Shown: one piece after another, positions 37,301-49,815 of the stretch
How positions within the stretch are numbered: the first letter of the stretch is position 1
Layout of the letters: each line of letters begins with the position of its first letter
Assembly (NCBI GenBank): GCA_965644295.1
Contig: CBFFRP010000288.1
Location: 248,001-312,000 of the forward strand
Direction of reading: 5' to 3'
DNA: 64,000 bases
Source: Paraphysomonas bandaiensis
Lineage: Eukaryota > Chrysophyceae
Position numbers and translations under genes: made by a program
The notes under the pieces: model-generated
The model's input: the letters and a program-made list of their open reading frames with translations, nothing else
Told to the model about the DNA's origin: nothing
Database searches by the model: none

Positions 37301-37647
37301 GCAAGGTGGAGGGCCACCACAAAGGCAAAACCTGTACAGAAGTTCAGAGTGCTGCGATGGGCACAGAATGTCAATATTGTCCCGGGTGTGGAGTCGCAAC
37401 TCTTCGCACTGAAGGATGCAATGAGATTCTTTGTGTTTGTGGGACCAATTGGGAATGGGCAGGTGCTATTGAGGATGATGATGGAGGAAACGAAAGCATG
37501 CGCGGTGGTGCAAAAGACAACAATGAAGGTGAGGAAAACGGCCCCCACATAGATATGATCATCGATGAAGAGGGACCTTCAAGGAGAAGCCTGTCGCTAG
37601 ATGACAGCAGCGTGGGGCTTCAGTTCGAGTGCGAAATTGGTGCGTAA
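34312..37647 (+). CDS. ankyrin and RBR-type (RING-IBR-RING2) E3 ubiquitin ligase-like protein
   Basis: A single exon of 1111 aa. The N-terminus (about 19-88) is Cys-rich with many C-x-x-C pairs and may be an extra zinc finger. Ankyrin-like sequence follows (about 105-160, T-L-L-H-S-S-V-L-A-C-D-P-D-L). The middle is a long Ser/Pro-rich linker. A RING1-like cluster starts near 584 (C-T-A-C-M-D-C-L, later C-E-E-C and C-P-G-R-C). An IBR-like start is near 849 (R-C-G-E-C-E-E). The second IBR half near 985 reads C-C-N-S-K-H-C-F-L-C-K. RING2 near 1021-1060 (C-P-G-C-G...T-E-G-C-N-E-I-L-C-V-C-G) includes the Cys in G-C-N that is catalytic in RBR ligases. The order recalls ANKIB1-type RBRs, but RING1 and RING2 lie about 430 residues apart. 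RBRs pass ubiquitin via a thioester; substrates are unknown. Confidence 0.8.
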   Translation: MSDHSDIQIKKPSGMSLKCLRCNCEGIIQPNHTIIDSCSCLCCHYKDSKCVYCSVDCCIDCNGKYILKGDENNGYYFGCCNGCSFQKKSLLSDRFETMSNKLINTPTRPTYRTLLHSSVLACDPDLTWDLLMRGANPFVQDKMNITPIDLARLLYYSKLGQKSNEKSVYEILPKISFPDVERDGPVELRKLRTTSDLGVVKSPPHPKRQQGYIAESPPQMSLVLNACEATDLPPAPPSPVSSPVSGSPSGGGIYYPPASSPTLQRRKRSSTMTERQLVLETVSETAPTLLPPHPPLENTFNSSLTISSVPTTFPKGANYSLLSPEPFDRSHVQRAQTMTDCERCIFSPPHPSRARSSDPVIHRDRAMTMTEATVTLTGTRARQPLLRGYVSAGRRHAAAHAPALRKGKQVFTPLTLVKLSSGNDCSVSELSGNIPNALSSSCTEDSVHGLAQQMGVIYENEIDDDKEGYTRTSDRLKWEVLQLMESIAREVEVEGTGSKSASEETSSCDGNSGSDDTDKNEVENKRIRDISESVLGSDRDDSGPSDADIKRLASAAAAAFGLPSRRDTPPCDAQSTSDSDDIYMTCTACMDCLPHSKMVYSCSRMGCLSHLCEECMFRLSFVTITSALYAVPAIRCPGRCMGRIPTRVWRGALRGVKVCDDDRAAVKVKDKSMSLLDLLDLLFETFELFCVDYENDTVNNSLRVTHTCNLLYRIDAIAQHDDFSIEDLYCSAEEAGLVPEDSNVAYRSFHEFSQAVYPDKEVDDEDVSDNFLTMEDMLNDEDIEDTDAESRGVRRVRLCSFLAEVAVIVRSRMDTRLILPVSPENALLDDAEGLLMKRYVSNAEALLTMRCGECEETVNLFHSSINGSTIICNRDDRATNLKELVENLTDSQAVAFLRVWANFSNGRAPASAFVSNVIEAFILTRKFNSDEEKEEVISTIRNSAEDGIIRKDVLRYFNRVLSLLVDVERRFAAQLELYRRYPKIRVPCCNSKHCFLCKVEGHHKGKTCTEVQSAAMGTECQYCPGCGVATLRTEGCNEILCVCGTNWEWAGAIEDDDGGNESMRGGAKDNNEGEENGPHIDMIIDEEGPSRRSLSLDDSSVGLQFECEIGA

Positions 37648-39057
37648 TATGACTCGGTCATTTCTTCCTCTTATGTGGAACGAATGACTCACATGCTACT
37701 ATTGTGGTGTGTTCTAGCAGTAAAGTTGTTGTATACCAGTGCTCCATCAGGAAATGGCACTGTATTTTTGAGTGTTGATAAATTTTGAAATCGTACATAG
37801 AACTTTCAGTGGAAATCCTATACACATTGCATCTACTATGTATTTACTCATATTATGCTAGTAGCAATCGCAAAATTAGTACTAAACTTATAGACGTCTT
37901 CAAAAGAGGCAAGGAATATATAAGTAATCGAATTGGGATTTACGGGCTTTGAATTGTATATGTTCATTGCACATGAGAATATTCAGAAGATAATGTACGA
38001 AAGGAAAAACAGTAATACATATGCATGCGTTTACTGCAAATTAACGACAAATCTTGAGCATATATAAATTTCACCTAATCTCATAGTTCATTATAGTAGG
38101 TAGTCGAATATACTACATAGCTATAACTGTGAAACTGAAGTATTGTATCATGACGATTCAAGATGAGTAGTGGTTGACATGAACGAAACAATTTATCATG
38201 TTGTAGACATGTTTTACATGACAACACACACAATTGTGTATGCATTTAATAAAAGAGTCTATCTAGTTTGATTACAATAAACTTCTCTAACCATCATAAT
38301 TGTGAAAATGACCAATAGTCAATACTAGATACCATTGATGTGAAATGGTACTTTGAGTTTTCTTTTGTCTACGTGGTGTAAAACGGGATCACATATTTAG
38401 CTATATACACTAGGTTTTCAACATCATGAGGATAAAAGCTATAATTTAACCTTAAGATAAGAAGTATCGTCCTTCGTTTCTAAAAGTACAGACCCGTAAG
38501 AATTGTGATTAAATATAACTATATGTTTTCCTATGAGTTCTTTTGACCTATAGCAGATCTTATAGGCTATTTACGCTCTTATATTGTAGGCTACGACATA
38601 GTAGAACTCGACAACGTGAAGTCAAGAATCAAGGACTAGTATTTCAGATGTAATATTGATTGTCTGGCTGGAATACACCAAACTTTCAATGAATATTAAT
38701 AATACATCGCCATTACATTTCAGAATAAACAATAGTCAATAAAATCACCTGATCTATCATGTTGATTCCCACTACATAATCCTCTCATCTTGTATATTAA
38801 CCATCCTTGAAATTTATTATATTTATCGTTCTGATATATTTAGACCAATGCAAGTGAAAACTCATTTTTTGAAAGTTTAGTCTACGGTATAGATTACATG
38901 AAGTATATTTGCAAGGACAGCAGTATTAGGAATATAGTAATAAACGTTGTAGCACTATAGCATATGTAATGTACGTACACATTAATACTCAAATATAAAC
39001 ATTTACATGTATGTTGCTGCGCGTAATGACAACGTGACTACAAAGAATATGAATCGA
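37648..39057. other. 1.4 kb intergenic region
   Basis: AT-rich DNA lies between two convergent genes (the RBR gene and receptor B). No reading frame, repeat or RNA gene is recognised. Confidence 0.55.
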
Positions 39058-42000
39058 CTAAGAGTTAAAATCACCAACACGAATAGGAACATTTTCGTCA
39101 TCCCCTCCACCATCGATTTCACAATACCTTTCGACAGGTACCTTTCTAGACGAGCCCATCATACCAAACGATAGCATTCGTACAATATATCTTCCATCCA
39201 ACTCAGTCTCCGTAACGCTCTCCCGATTTCTGAATTTCACATTTTCAATCGAATCACGCTTCCGCAAAGAAGCAATTTCTTCTGGGTACTTGTAGCCAGC
39301 CGTGGAACTTAAACTCTCTTCTCCAGTAATTGCGGTGAAAGAATTCTCGCCCTCAGGTTTGTCTGTCATTGATGATGACTTGAGATCCACACTAATATCA
39401 TCAATGTGTTGAGATAGATTCATGTTCCTCCAGCTCACGGTGAGAATATCATCATCAGCAATGTTCCCATGATATACATTTCGCACGAACGGTTTTATAC
39501 GAGGAGGGTACTTCTTCTCTTTACTCTCCTCTAATTTTTTCCGTCTCTGGGGTTGAATAATCAAGTACCGGTATACAATGAATATAGCCAAGCAGACATA
39601 TGGTACTGCCAGTGCAACTGGGGAAATATCCATCACATACACATTGGCAATGCAAAAACACGACCACAGTGTTGGAAGAAGTATGTCCAACACACTCTCT
39701 TGAATGGTCTCATGGGTAAGTGAAAGCGCAGTTGGAAGCATAAGCATGGCTGTAGCCGCCCATGACAGCTGTGTTTTCCTACCATGAGCTCGACAAATTG
39801 CCACGTCTGGATCTTCGATGCGCATCAGTAGCTGCGAGCAAGGAAGGCTCCTCACTGAGGAATGTCTCGCAGCCCGACATGCAGCTGACATATGCTGACA
39901 GACATGTATTGCATCAATCGACTCCGGGCTTCGATATTCGATTTTATTGATGACGATATCATTCAAAGTGTTATATATCTTACGGAGCTGTGGACGAACA
40001 GATTCAATAACCACAACATGTATAACAAATATTTGAAGCAACTGGTTCACAAATACATCTTGAATCAGTACAAACAGTATTTGAAAACTCCATGACGTTA
40101 AAGCTACATAGCTGTGTACAACAGCCCATTGGAAAATGAAGTACAATAAAAAGAGCCATATAAGTACTAAAATGATCCACGCAGACATCCATTTCCTCCG
40201 ATCAATGAACTCTGGCTGAGCATTATCGAATTGAAAGAACTGCTTCCGTAGAGCGTATCGTTGGAAAGGCGGCAGTTGCTCCAGAATGAAATGCTGAAGT
40301 AAAGAAATACCTATGCAATCATCATCTCCTCTCTCGAAGCACGCCAACTCATCCAAAATATGACGATACTGACGACGAACTTTGGCTATTTTCCATTCCA
40401 CTCTCTTGCGAGACGACCCAAAAAACAGCCATTGTAAGAAAGTTAAAGACACTGGTGACCCATCAGGATGAACGCCCAGAAGCTCCATTACAGCATCGTT
40501 TCGATCCATACAATGATGTGTAACTCCCTCAAGCTGCCAAGGGTACGGATTGTTCTCCAAAGCACTAGACAAAGTGGTATCAACAGATGATAGAATCATG
40601 TTGACTTCTTCTTCACAAGAAAGGTGTTCGTAGTAAGCATATAAGTCAGCGAGCGCGTCCAGTTTATGCTTATTACCAAACGCATCAGTTCGTTGCTCAA
40701 TCGAGTCGCAAGATGGATCACCAGTAGATTTAATATCAACGTCAGTCATAATGTGATCTTGATCAATATCCGAAAACACAGCACGAGGTTGACAGGCACA
40801 GGCATTCTCCAATAGAGATGCACAAAAAACCTGAGGTACTATAGACAGAAGCGTCACAAGTATGGCAACGAACATGTAGAACTCAATTGTCGTAGGAGGG
40901 GGGCGTATGTTGCACTCCTGGGTAGACGAATCCCATTCGCATCTGCTTTGATCGCTTTGAAACTTGGATGGAATGTCGAGACATTCCTTCTCAGTGACAC
41001 CAGTGGCGCTGTCACAAGCACCACTACTTGGAAAAAGAATCCCATAAAATAAACTGTCTGCAAACAAAAGAATCAAGATATCTGTTACCACCGTTAGAAA
41101 ACGAATCAGGCGAGGTAGCCGACGAGAGGAATAGGTGAAAGGACGAATCCAATCTACAAAATCATCGTCAAACGAGATAATGCTTGACAAACGTACATAC
41201 CATGCTCCCTCAGTACAGCGGCCAAAAAGCGAACCCAACCATTCTTCTCATCTAATAAACTTGTACCAGGTAACGCATTGTCGATGAAGGCAGATATCTT
41301 GCTGCCTATTTCAAATATACTTGGAGTCGATTCAATTGACACCATGGAGTTGTAAGTTGGCAACTGAATGCTTCTCGGACTCCCGCATGATGATCCGGCG
41401 CTTCTAGGTGAAAAGGAAAAGAACTTCGATTCAACGGAAAAAGAGAAGCGGGTTGTCGGAGAGAAGTCATTATTTCTGTCATCATACTGATCGCATTCAC
41501 GATAGTTCGAGCTCTTATGTATAGGACTGTCTGCAATATCAACCGCCTGAAAAAAAGTGTCAACATTCTTTGTTCGTACAGGTACTTTTGAGCCGAAGCG
41601 TGAGCGTCCTGTACGATGTCCAGCTCTAGGTGAGTTCATGTGTCGAAGATCTAAGCTGGCTTTTTCTTTCATAGACAAGAAACGTGGGCTCATGAACGCC
41701 CTCCGCATATCTTCATTGAGAGCAGGCTGGCTTGCAGGTGGCGCTAACTGTATAACTTGTTTGTCATATTCATCCCACATATAAAACCAAACTACTCCAG
41801 CCATAATTAAAATCACAAGAATACCAAGGGATACAACAATGGGAATAGTAGTTTTCCAGTTGAAGGATGTGTTGCTGACTGTATGAACTACTTCAGTCCC
41901 TAAACTTTTCACCAACGCCCCGTACTCCAATACACTATCACTGTCTTCACCACCGTCATCAGCTTCGCCTAGATAATAAAACAACATGAGATGACACGAG

Positions 42001-45000
42001 CGACGATTTGGTAACACTTGTGTTTTACCCGCATAGTCAAAGTCCAACCGGCGGCGGTGATCACGCTGTTTCAAATATTGGTGGTGAGGATGATCTGTAT
42101 CTACGTAGTCAGTCATTGAAAGTCTTCTTGACGAGTCAACACTGGGGCACAAGTCTAAGACATTGCTGCACCGGTAGTGTACTTCCTTTGCTGAGTATGT
42201 CAACACAGTACAGGGACATGGGGTGTCCACTCCTCCATTCACTAGAGAGCATCCTGGTGACAAATGAGTCCAGTTTTGTGGCTCTGCAAGCTGAAGCACC
42301 ATGTCATAATAAACCGCACCATATGTATCAGTGTCATCGGATTGGCGTAAATCAGGCCCGAAGGATGAAAAGCGAAGGACCCGAGATACCAATCGCCTAC
42401 TTGAATTCATTGTATGCGGATTAGCGGCCCACTCCATCATTGATATTCTTATATAGTCTCTTCCCTCTAACTGGGATGATTCCCCACAAGCATTTAACCC
42501 TTCTGTTGGAAGAATGATGTAAGATCCTGACTGCGATGATGTAGAAGGTGGGGAAATTACAGCATTTTGCATACTTTCAAAGGGTTCATGTCTAACAGCC
42601 AGTCGAATATTGTCCGTCACGATTTCATGTGCTTTCTCACCACCGACCATATCACTACCAATGCTGCGAATTAAACTGGACACAGAGTCACTTAACTGAA
42701 TACTAGCAAACGCTGAATACTCCTTGTCCACTGAACTCAAGGAATATTTATCGTATGATATAGCAGCGCTAAGAGATGAAATCACAGTTGCCAGTGAACT
42801 ATGAGGAGCATTAATACTGTTAAAGTTGTCATTCGTCAGGTATCCAGCATCACTGTAATTGCTCAGCGACTGTAATACTGACATACAAGCAACAAAACTG
42901 TCAGTATTTAATTCTCTCGAATTAATCACAGCGGCTAAAGATGACGCCAATACATCTATCAACTCATTGGACGGGTCTTCATTGCTGACAACAAACCTCA
43001 TCGCCTCACACAAAGCGCCACGAGAAACAGTACGGTTGTAATATTCTTCAGCCGTCATACTACAAGAAGATCCATAGTAACCGGTTGAACACAAGCACGA
43101 AGCCTCGCAAAAATCATCACCACGCAAACATGACGTTACAACTGAAAGAGTAATCTTGTTTGCAAATATACACTCTCCATGCCCAGAACAGGTGCTCCCA
43201 ACAACAAGAGATGGACATTCTTTGCTGGGGTCCGCACAAGTACCAGATATACATACCTGAGGAGCACAATCAGAATCGCCACTACATGATGCTACGTGGC
43301 TTCGAATAGACGTGTCAACAAAGCACTCAACATTCGAATTCCCATTCACACCAATGTAACCTTCAATGCAGCTTCCACAGGTATGAGGTGTAGCGAAACA
43401 AGGGTGCCTATGTCGATTCGTACAATTTGGAGCATGTGAACACTCAGAAGTGGAGTAATAGGTCGCAATATTGTTTATCGTCTGCAAAATAGAATCTGTG
43501 CTTGAGACTGACTTGCCCGCAGCAAGATTACTGGATACTACATCCAGTAGTACATCAGATTCCTCAACCAATGCAGTAGTTAGTGACTCCGCTACTGCAC
43601 CATAAACGTCCGATACTAAGCTTTTGCAATAGACAGTATAGTTGTAGTCTTTAGTTCCCGCAGGCAGGGTGGATGAAACAACTGATGATTGACCTGACTG
43701 GGAAATGTATAACACCGGCAGAGACGAATCAAATCGACCAAACGGACCCAATGAATACTGAAAAGCATATGAAAGTGGAAAATCCACGCTATCATCCTCC
43801 CAGTACTGTGAGCTGAGAGCGAATACAGTCTTCATAGCATATCCAGCCTTGGGTACAACATCTAGAGCTCCAGATGTAGGTGGCCCGTTTGCAGTGATTG
43901 TAACTTCTGCGTAAGACGACCACAGCGTAGTACCCGCTGACAATCTGAACACATAGCTCCTACCAGGCGCAAGGGAGTCAGGAATCACACTGAGAGGAAA
44001 TGATACACTTCTGTTTCTTCGTGATATTATCTGAGAAAGAGGTGTGGTCACAATATCAGACAAAGATATTTCATTTGCCGAGCTGTCAAATATACTCCAA
44101 GTCGCCGTCGTTTCATTTAAACTTGCCTGACTTAAAATCACAGACCCCGAAAGTTTTAAGTATTTACTAGTTATAAATTTCTTCATGGAAGAAGTAATGT
44201 ATACTAGAGGGGAGAATGGTAGATCATTTTCATTGGAAACACTAGAGAGAGAAATAGTTACACTATCAGAAATAACACCAATCGTCGACCACAACGAAGT
44301 TGCTGTGAAAGTATACTCCACGTCAGGCTGCATGGCTACAGTCAAAACAATAACACTGGCATCAGACGACACATACGTATTGTTATCATAACCCTCTATT
44401 AAATAGCTGCAATCAGAATCAAAGTATTCAAGAGTAGTATTCGATACCCTGGTAATTTTACATGACCATAATAAAGCCACAGTGGTTCCAGGCAACATAT
44501 CTTCGTATGTACTCAAAGATGCATCTAGAACTTGCACTGGTCCTTGAGGAACATGCCGTCGTTTCGCTCCACGAATGCTCACATACACTGAGCCAGTATC
44601 GACACCAACGCGGATTACAGACGATTGCGTCACACTACCCAATGTGACATACGCATAAAAGTAATACTCAGCGCCAGACTCCAGCGTATACGGATCCAAC
44701 CTCATTTTCTTTGGATTAACACTCCTTGAAACTATATGAGGTTGGCGAATACTCCCCTTGTATACCTTCCACTGGTATGTCACTTGTAGCATCTCACTAT
44801 TCAAACATTCGGGGACAGTCCAAGACATAGTTGCTTGGAATGGATCATACCGACTTATAAACCGAGAAGAAGGTCCTTCCACAACAAGGGCAGGAGCTGT
44901 ATTATGCTCGTTGAACTCCACGGTAGTCTGCACAGACGCGTATCCAACTCCCCCAATGAAATTTGTTAGCCTTAACCCAAATGTGTACACACCAGTCGTG

Positions 45001-48000
45001 AATAAGGAGTAGGGAACAGATATTGGGACTTGAACGGATGAAAAAGAATTAAGAAACGCTGATATAGATTCCACAGTAGTATTTCCGGATAATACAGACC
45101 ATTCAACTCTAAACCAGTCTCTTACCCCGGCACCAACAGACGAGGATGCGTCGAGAACTAAATCCGACTTACATGCACCAGCGGCATTGACGGTCACAGA
45201 TAACTTTACAACAGGTTGAACAGGACTAGAGGGTAGGACTGTGACTATGGCGTGACTCGGAGAATACAAAGACTCACTACATGACCGAGTGCATGCTGCC
45301 CTCACTGTGTCATTCAAAAGGAGAATAGAGTCGCCTGGAAAGATTAACGATATATCAGATCGAGTAGTTCTTTCGCATACACCTCTTTCGCAAAATCCAA
45401 CTTTCAAACATCGGGAATTTAGCCACGTACACGTGCTATACTTTGCTCCACTGAAAGTGAACAACCGGCTGCATGCCCAACTTCCTGTGGATGTATTCTG
45501 TAATATATCATATGCTAAATCTGTATCCGCGTCAAAACAAACAGCTACTGAACTACCACTGGAATCAAAAGTCGCACTCAATAGTAATGGAGGCGACACT
45601 ACACTACTCCCAACTATTTCGAATTCAGCAGCAGATGTATTTATGAAAACTTCGCTCCCTGGACCACTAACAAATAGATATATAACGTATGCACCAACGA
45701 CAGACGGAACGAATGCAAACGACCGCGAAAGTCCACGAGCCCTGTTGTCGAATTCGTAGAAATGAAACCGCGGAAATACCTCAATCCCATTAACGGTTGT
45801 CCCATCTACAGCGGAAGTAAACTCAGGAGTAATAGAAATGTTATAATCATTAAGTCCAGCTAGGGATGAAATCGTGAAGGAAAAGAGTGATACATCTGAT
45901 TCCGTTGAAACCAATTCAGTTGCCGGTGGTACTAGAATGATATCTCGACAACAGGTGGTGGTGAATAAAGTCCGGGTTTGCAACATTCTCTCTCTATTAT
46001 CAGTATTTCCAAGTGAATCTTCAGAGTAGCAAAACAACTGATATTCTAACTTCGGGATTAATTCATTAATAGTAATAGAAATATTGCTATCGAAAGGAGA
46101 CGATGGGACCAAAGTGCTCTTGCCATGCCTCTTAATGTGAGAACGTAACACAGTGGCAACATCAACGGTTGCAGGATAAGCATTGCAATATATGGTCCCG
46201 CCAGACACAGTTGTAGAAACATTTATGCTGAGTAATAAGCTATACTTGGATACATCGTTCAGGAATATCTCATTTATTGTCGGTACCGACGGCATCACAT
46301 ATTCTACTGACTTTAATACAATTACAACAGCGTATTTTGTAATGTGATGATGATTTCCAGTCTGAGAGCAAGATGATGGAGATGGAAGAACAACTACACC
46401 TTCCTCAGGCAGGGTACACGAGCTGAAATTGCCATAACATCCCATGCACAGGGAACCGAAATTACTTGAAGCCATAGTCGTTTCGTCGCATTCTACATTA
46501 CTCTCTGGAGCGCAATTCTCTCCATCCTCACACAGTAATGATTGCAATAACGTGTCTGTCACTTCTCCACACACTCTTAGAGAGTCCATTGGTTGTGATG
46601 CACCGTACTGCAGCCATGATACCCACATGTCAAGTTGATAATATGTGACTTTAATGGGGCTGTCTAGATACAATCCGACAAACTCCGTCCACTTACTATT
46701 AACTACACTTAAGTCATCATATGAATTTACATAATATGAAAACATGAGTTCTCCTTCAATTGGGGATATTGCAATCAAATCAGCACTATCAAAAGAATTG
46801 TAGTACGACAGTACGTCTTCTCGACTAGGTAGAGAAGTTGGATTCGGAGTAGGAGTATAACTTGGTGTAGAGGTGGATGGAATGGATGTTGGGAATTCGC
46901 TTGGCCGACTAGAAGGAAATTCAGAAGGGTTCATAGAAGGCGTCCGCGATGGAGCTGCACTCGGCAGACCGCTAGGAGAACTCGTCGGACCTTCAGTAGG
47001 TGCTGCTGTTGGTGCACCGGTGGGAAGGCAGGATGGTATGTTCGTCGGGATGGTCGAAGGAATAAAAGACGGAGAGCTGGAAAGCATAGAAGTCATTTCA
47101 ATGCCACACTCTACAGTGGACAGTAGGCTTTCATCTTTCCCTACATAAATCTCTCCTAAAATCAAAATAAATCCAGTTTCAACATTGAGGTGGGCTGTCT
47201 CTTCATCTTCACATTGATCCTCTTGCACTAAGAGCATGGAACCAGTGCGTTGGTGACCGAATGAACGTACACTCAATGAATCGGATATTCCAGCAGCACT
47301 ACCAACCATTCCAAACAAACCAGGAGTGTAACCGTAATTATATTCATATGGAAAGCTATACGCGGAGCTGTTGAGTTGCACACCATAGGCAGAAAGTACA
47401 AGCCCTTCAGAGCATGCGATATCAGATCCTATTTCGAGAGTCATAAAGCCAAGTGTTTCTGGTTCCTGCAGTATAGCATAACTTTCGTTACTAGAATCAT
47501 GAGACTGCAAAAAGAATCTTGCAAAAAAGAGACGGGCTGTAATAACACGCGGTATTAGTATGCGGTCATGCACTAACGTTTGAAGTTGGGCAATGATTCC
47601 AACCTCAGTGTTGTCGCTATATCGACAGGTCTCAGTCGGGCTGATACACCCTTTGGGATATAAAACTTTAACAATACTGTCAATGGGTTTGCTCGCAACA
47701 CGAGAAATATTCGCAGTGTCGGTAAAATAGGAGTATCCAGATATATTACGGATCCCTTTCTCCACTACAATCCACCTTATATCTATCGGGGTAGGTAGTG
47801 GCTCTGGAACAGTCCATTCCTTGGAACAATAGCTATCATTCGGCTGATATAATCGAAATTCGAATTCAACACGATCCGATGATATCAAGTTTCGTATTCG
47901 GGGAATAAACGTTTGTTCACGGTCAATATCTGGCTTGCTTATGAGGACCACACCATTGCGAAAGCTAGATGATGTAGTTGTAACAGTAGTCCAAGAAGTA

Positions 48001-48110
48001 TCTATCGCAGTAGTTTGACCATATTCTAACCATATATCATTCTGTTGGGCATCATATCCTTCTGGGAGATATATGAGTATCACATATACGATAATTAGTA
48101 ATAGCATCAT
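39058..48110 (-). CDS. giant REJ/EGF multi-pass membrane protein B with short P/T/S stalk
   Basis: Two exons, 48110-41201 and 41153-39058, with a 47-nt GT-AG intron, give 3001 aa. The parts are: a signal peptide (1-22, M-M-L-L-L-I-I-V); an N-terminal beta domain with weak H-type-lectin-like features (about 45-120); a P-[ST]-x-x stalk of about 80 residues (343-424), much shorter than in protein A; FN3/REJ-like repeats (about 640-1500); a Cys-rich EGF-like part (1557-1690, C-S-G-D-S-D-C and C-S-G-H-G-E-C); a Cys-rich juxtamembrane region; a first membrane segment near 2087-2110 (T-I-P-I-V-V-S-L-G-I-L-V-I-L-I-M); then several more membrane segments and a cytoplasmic tail. Similar order, similar EGF motifs and an intron at an equivalent site just before the second membrane segment show paralogy with protein A. 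A polycystin-1-like role in sensing or adhesion is an inference. Confidence 0.85.
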
Positions 48111-49815
48111 TAATGATTAAACATACGTCATAATTGTTCACACATATATTCATATCAATTACTCAATCAGCATTATGATGATAATAACAAACAATGACTA
48201 TTGTCAATATCTGAGCCTACAACTACCAGCATATAGCAGGATGTTAATGTATGGGCTGATATATGACAGATCTCAGTGCTGGCTGTCTATATACAGTCTC
48301 TTAACAAGCAATTACACACGATTCAATAGAAAGTGTATTGATCTTATTGGTTAATAAAAAAATGATTCACCGCACTTCGAACTTTATTGAGACCAAGTAC
48401 GTTTGTACTGTTGTACATGATACATAATGTACAGTAGTACGCATCTCTTCCCTCAAAAGGGGAAAGAAAATTGCACACCACTTCTTACGTTTTTTCTCAT
48501 ATTATACTGATATTTTTCAATGATCCTTCAAAAAGCTCTTTTTTCAGGCTACAAACTGTTGTTTTTTGGTTTTGAGCCTTTTATACTTCCTAAAAGTCAA
48601 GTGTTTTTAGTGAGGGAATGAACTGTCCACATAGAGTACATCCATCATGTTTGACACATCAGATATCTTGTGCAACGATCTTATCCAACACAGCCTTAAC
48701 CATGAAGGTATATGAACACTGGGTGTACAAGTGTGACGAGGAATGGGTACTATATGCCTCTTGTGCTTGCTATAAATAGAACAGTGATTTGCAGAAACCA
48801 GTTGATGCATTCAACAGATTTAAACCACGTATTAAACTGTATCCGATAATTCAAATAAAATGCAAGTATATTAGAGCACGAGACAGATTGTTATTAAGTA
48901 ATTAGACTGAAACGACTAAGTGAAAGTCAGAATGCCACTAAAGGATAATTGAGTTGCATTCTTTCATCGCCATATTTTGTAGCAATCTGTCATTCAAATA
49001 AAGACCTACGAAGGTTCCACCATTGGTAACATACACAACGAATTGGAGTTTGCATGGGAAAGAGAAAATTGCATGACTTCAGATGATAGACTGCACTGAA
49101 CACTTGAATGCACACTAGAACCCGCTGCAAGAGAGTATGATAACTATGTCCCGCCATCAGCAGAGGATTTGGCGGCGAAAGTGTAATGTGAATATTGGAA
49201 ACAAAGGCTTTGATTATGAGCTTACTAATATAACTGCAACTGAATATGTTTGAGGAGATCTCTCCAGACACACGACAACTGTATCGTGCGTCTCTTCCCC
49301 GTATGGATAAATAAGTCGAAATGTATATTGCTTACTCTCGCGGATAAGATGCTCCATCGTGGATACGATCTTCGTTTGATAGCCTCAAAAGGTGGAAAAG
49401 GGTTATGTAGAGTCTAGAGGGTCTGTTATGCTCTAGAACTAGAAACGAGGGAATAGGTATCTTATACAGGTGATTACAGGAAGCTGCTAACCACGAATAT
49501 GAATTAGAAGTTAGAATTATATTAGCACTTTGTCGTGCCCACTATGTTTACTACGGTACCATAACTGCTCATATTTCTCTTGATTATGCCACAGACAGAA
49601 ACGTGTGCAATAACTTTTATCATAACTGTGAATCCAGTAAATACAGAATATAAATGGAATAATTTCTTAATAAGGAGAAGTAGTCAATAACGTGATGCCG
49701 CCAACATACATAGTAGCGTTCTTGCATACTGCCTTTTCTTTACTCATCTAGTTGTATGCAAAAAAGAATTACTAAATTCATACATTATTATAGCAATCTG
49801 GGAAGAGATGACTTT
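48111..49815. other. 1.7 kb intergenic region
   Basis: Upstream of receptor B and downstream of the crotonase gene. Short minus-strand frames at 48607-48810 and 48990-49271 have no domain and are probably chance. Confidence 0.5.
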
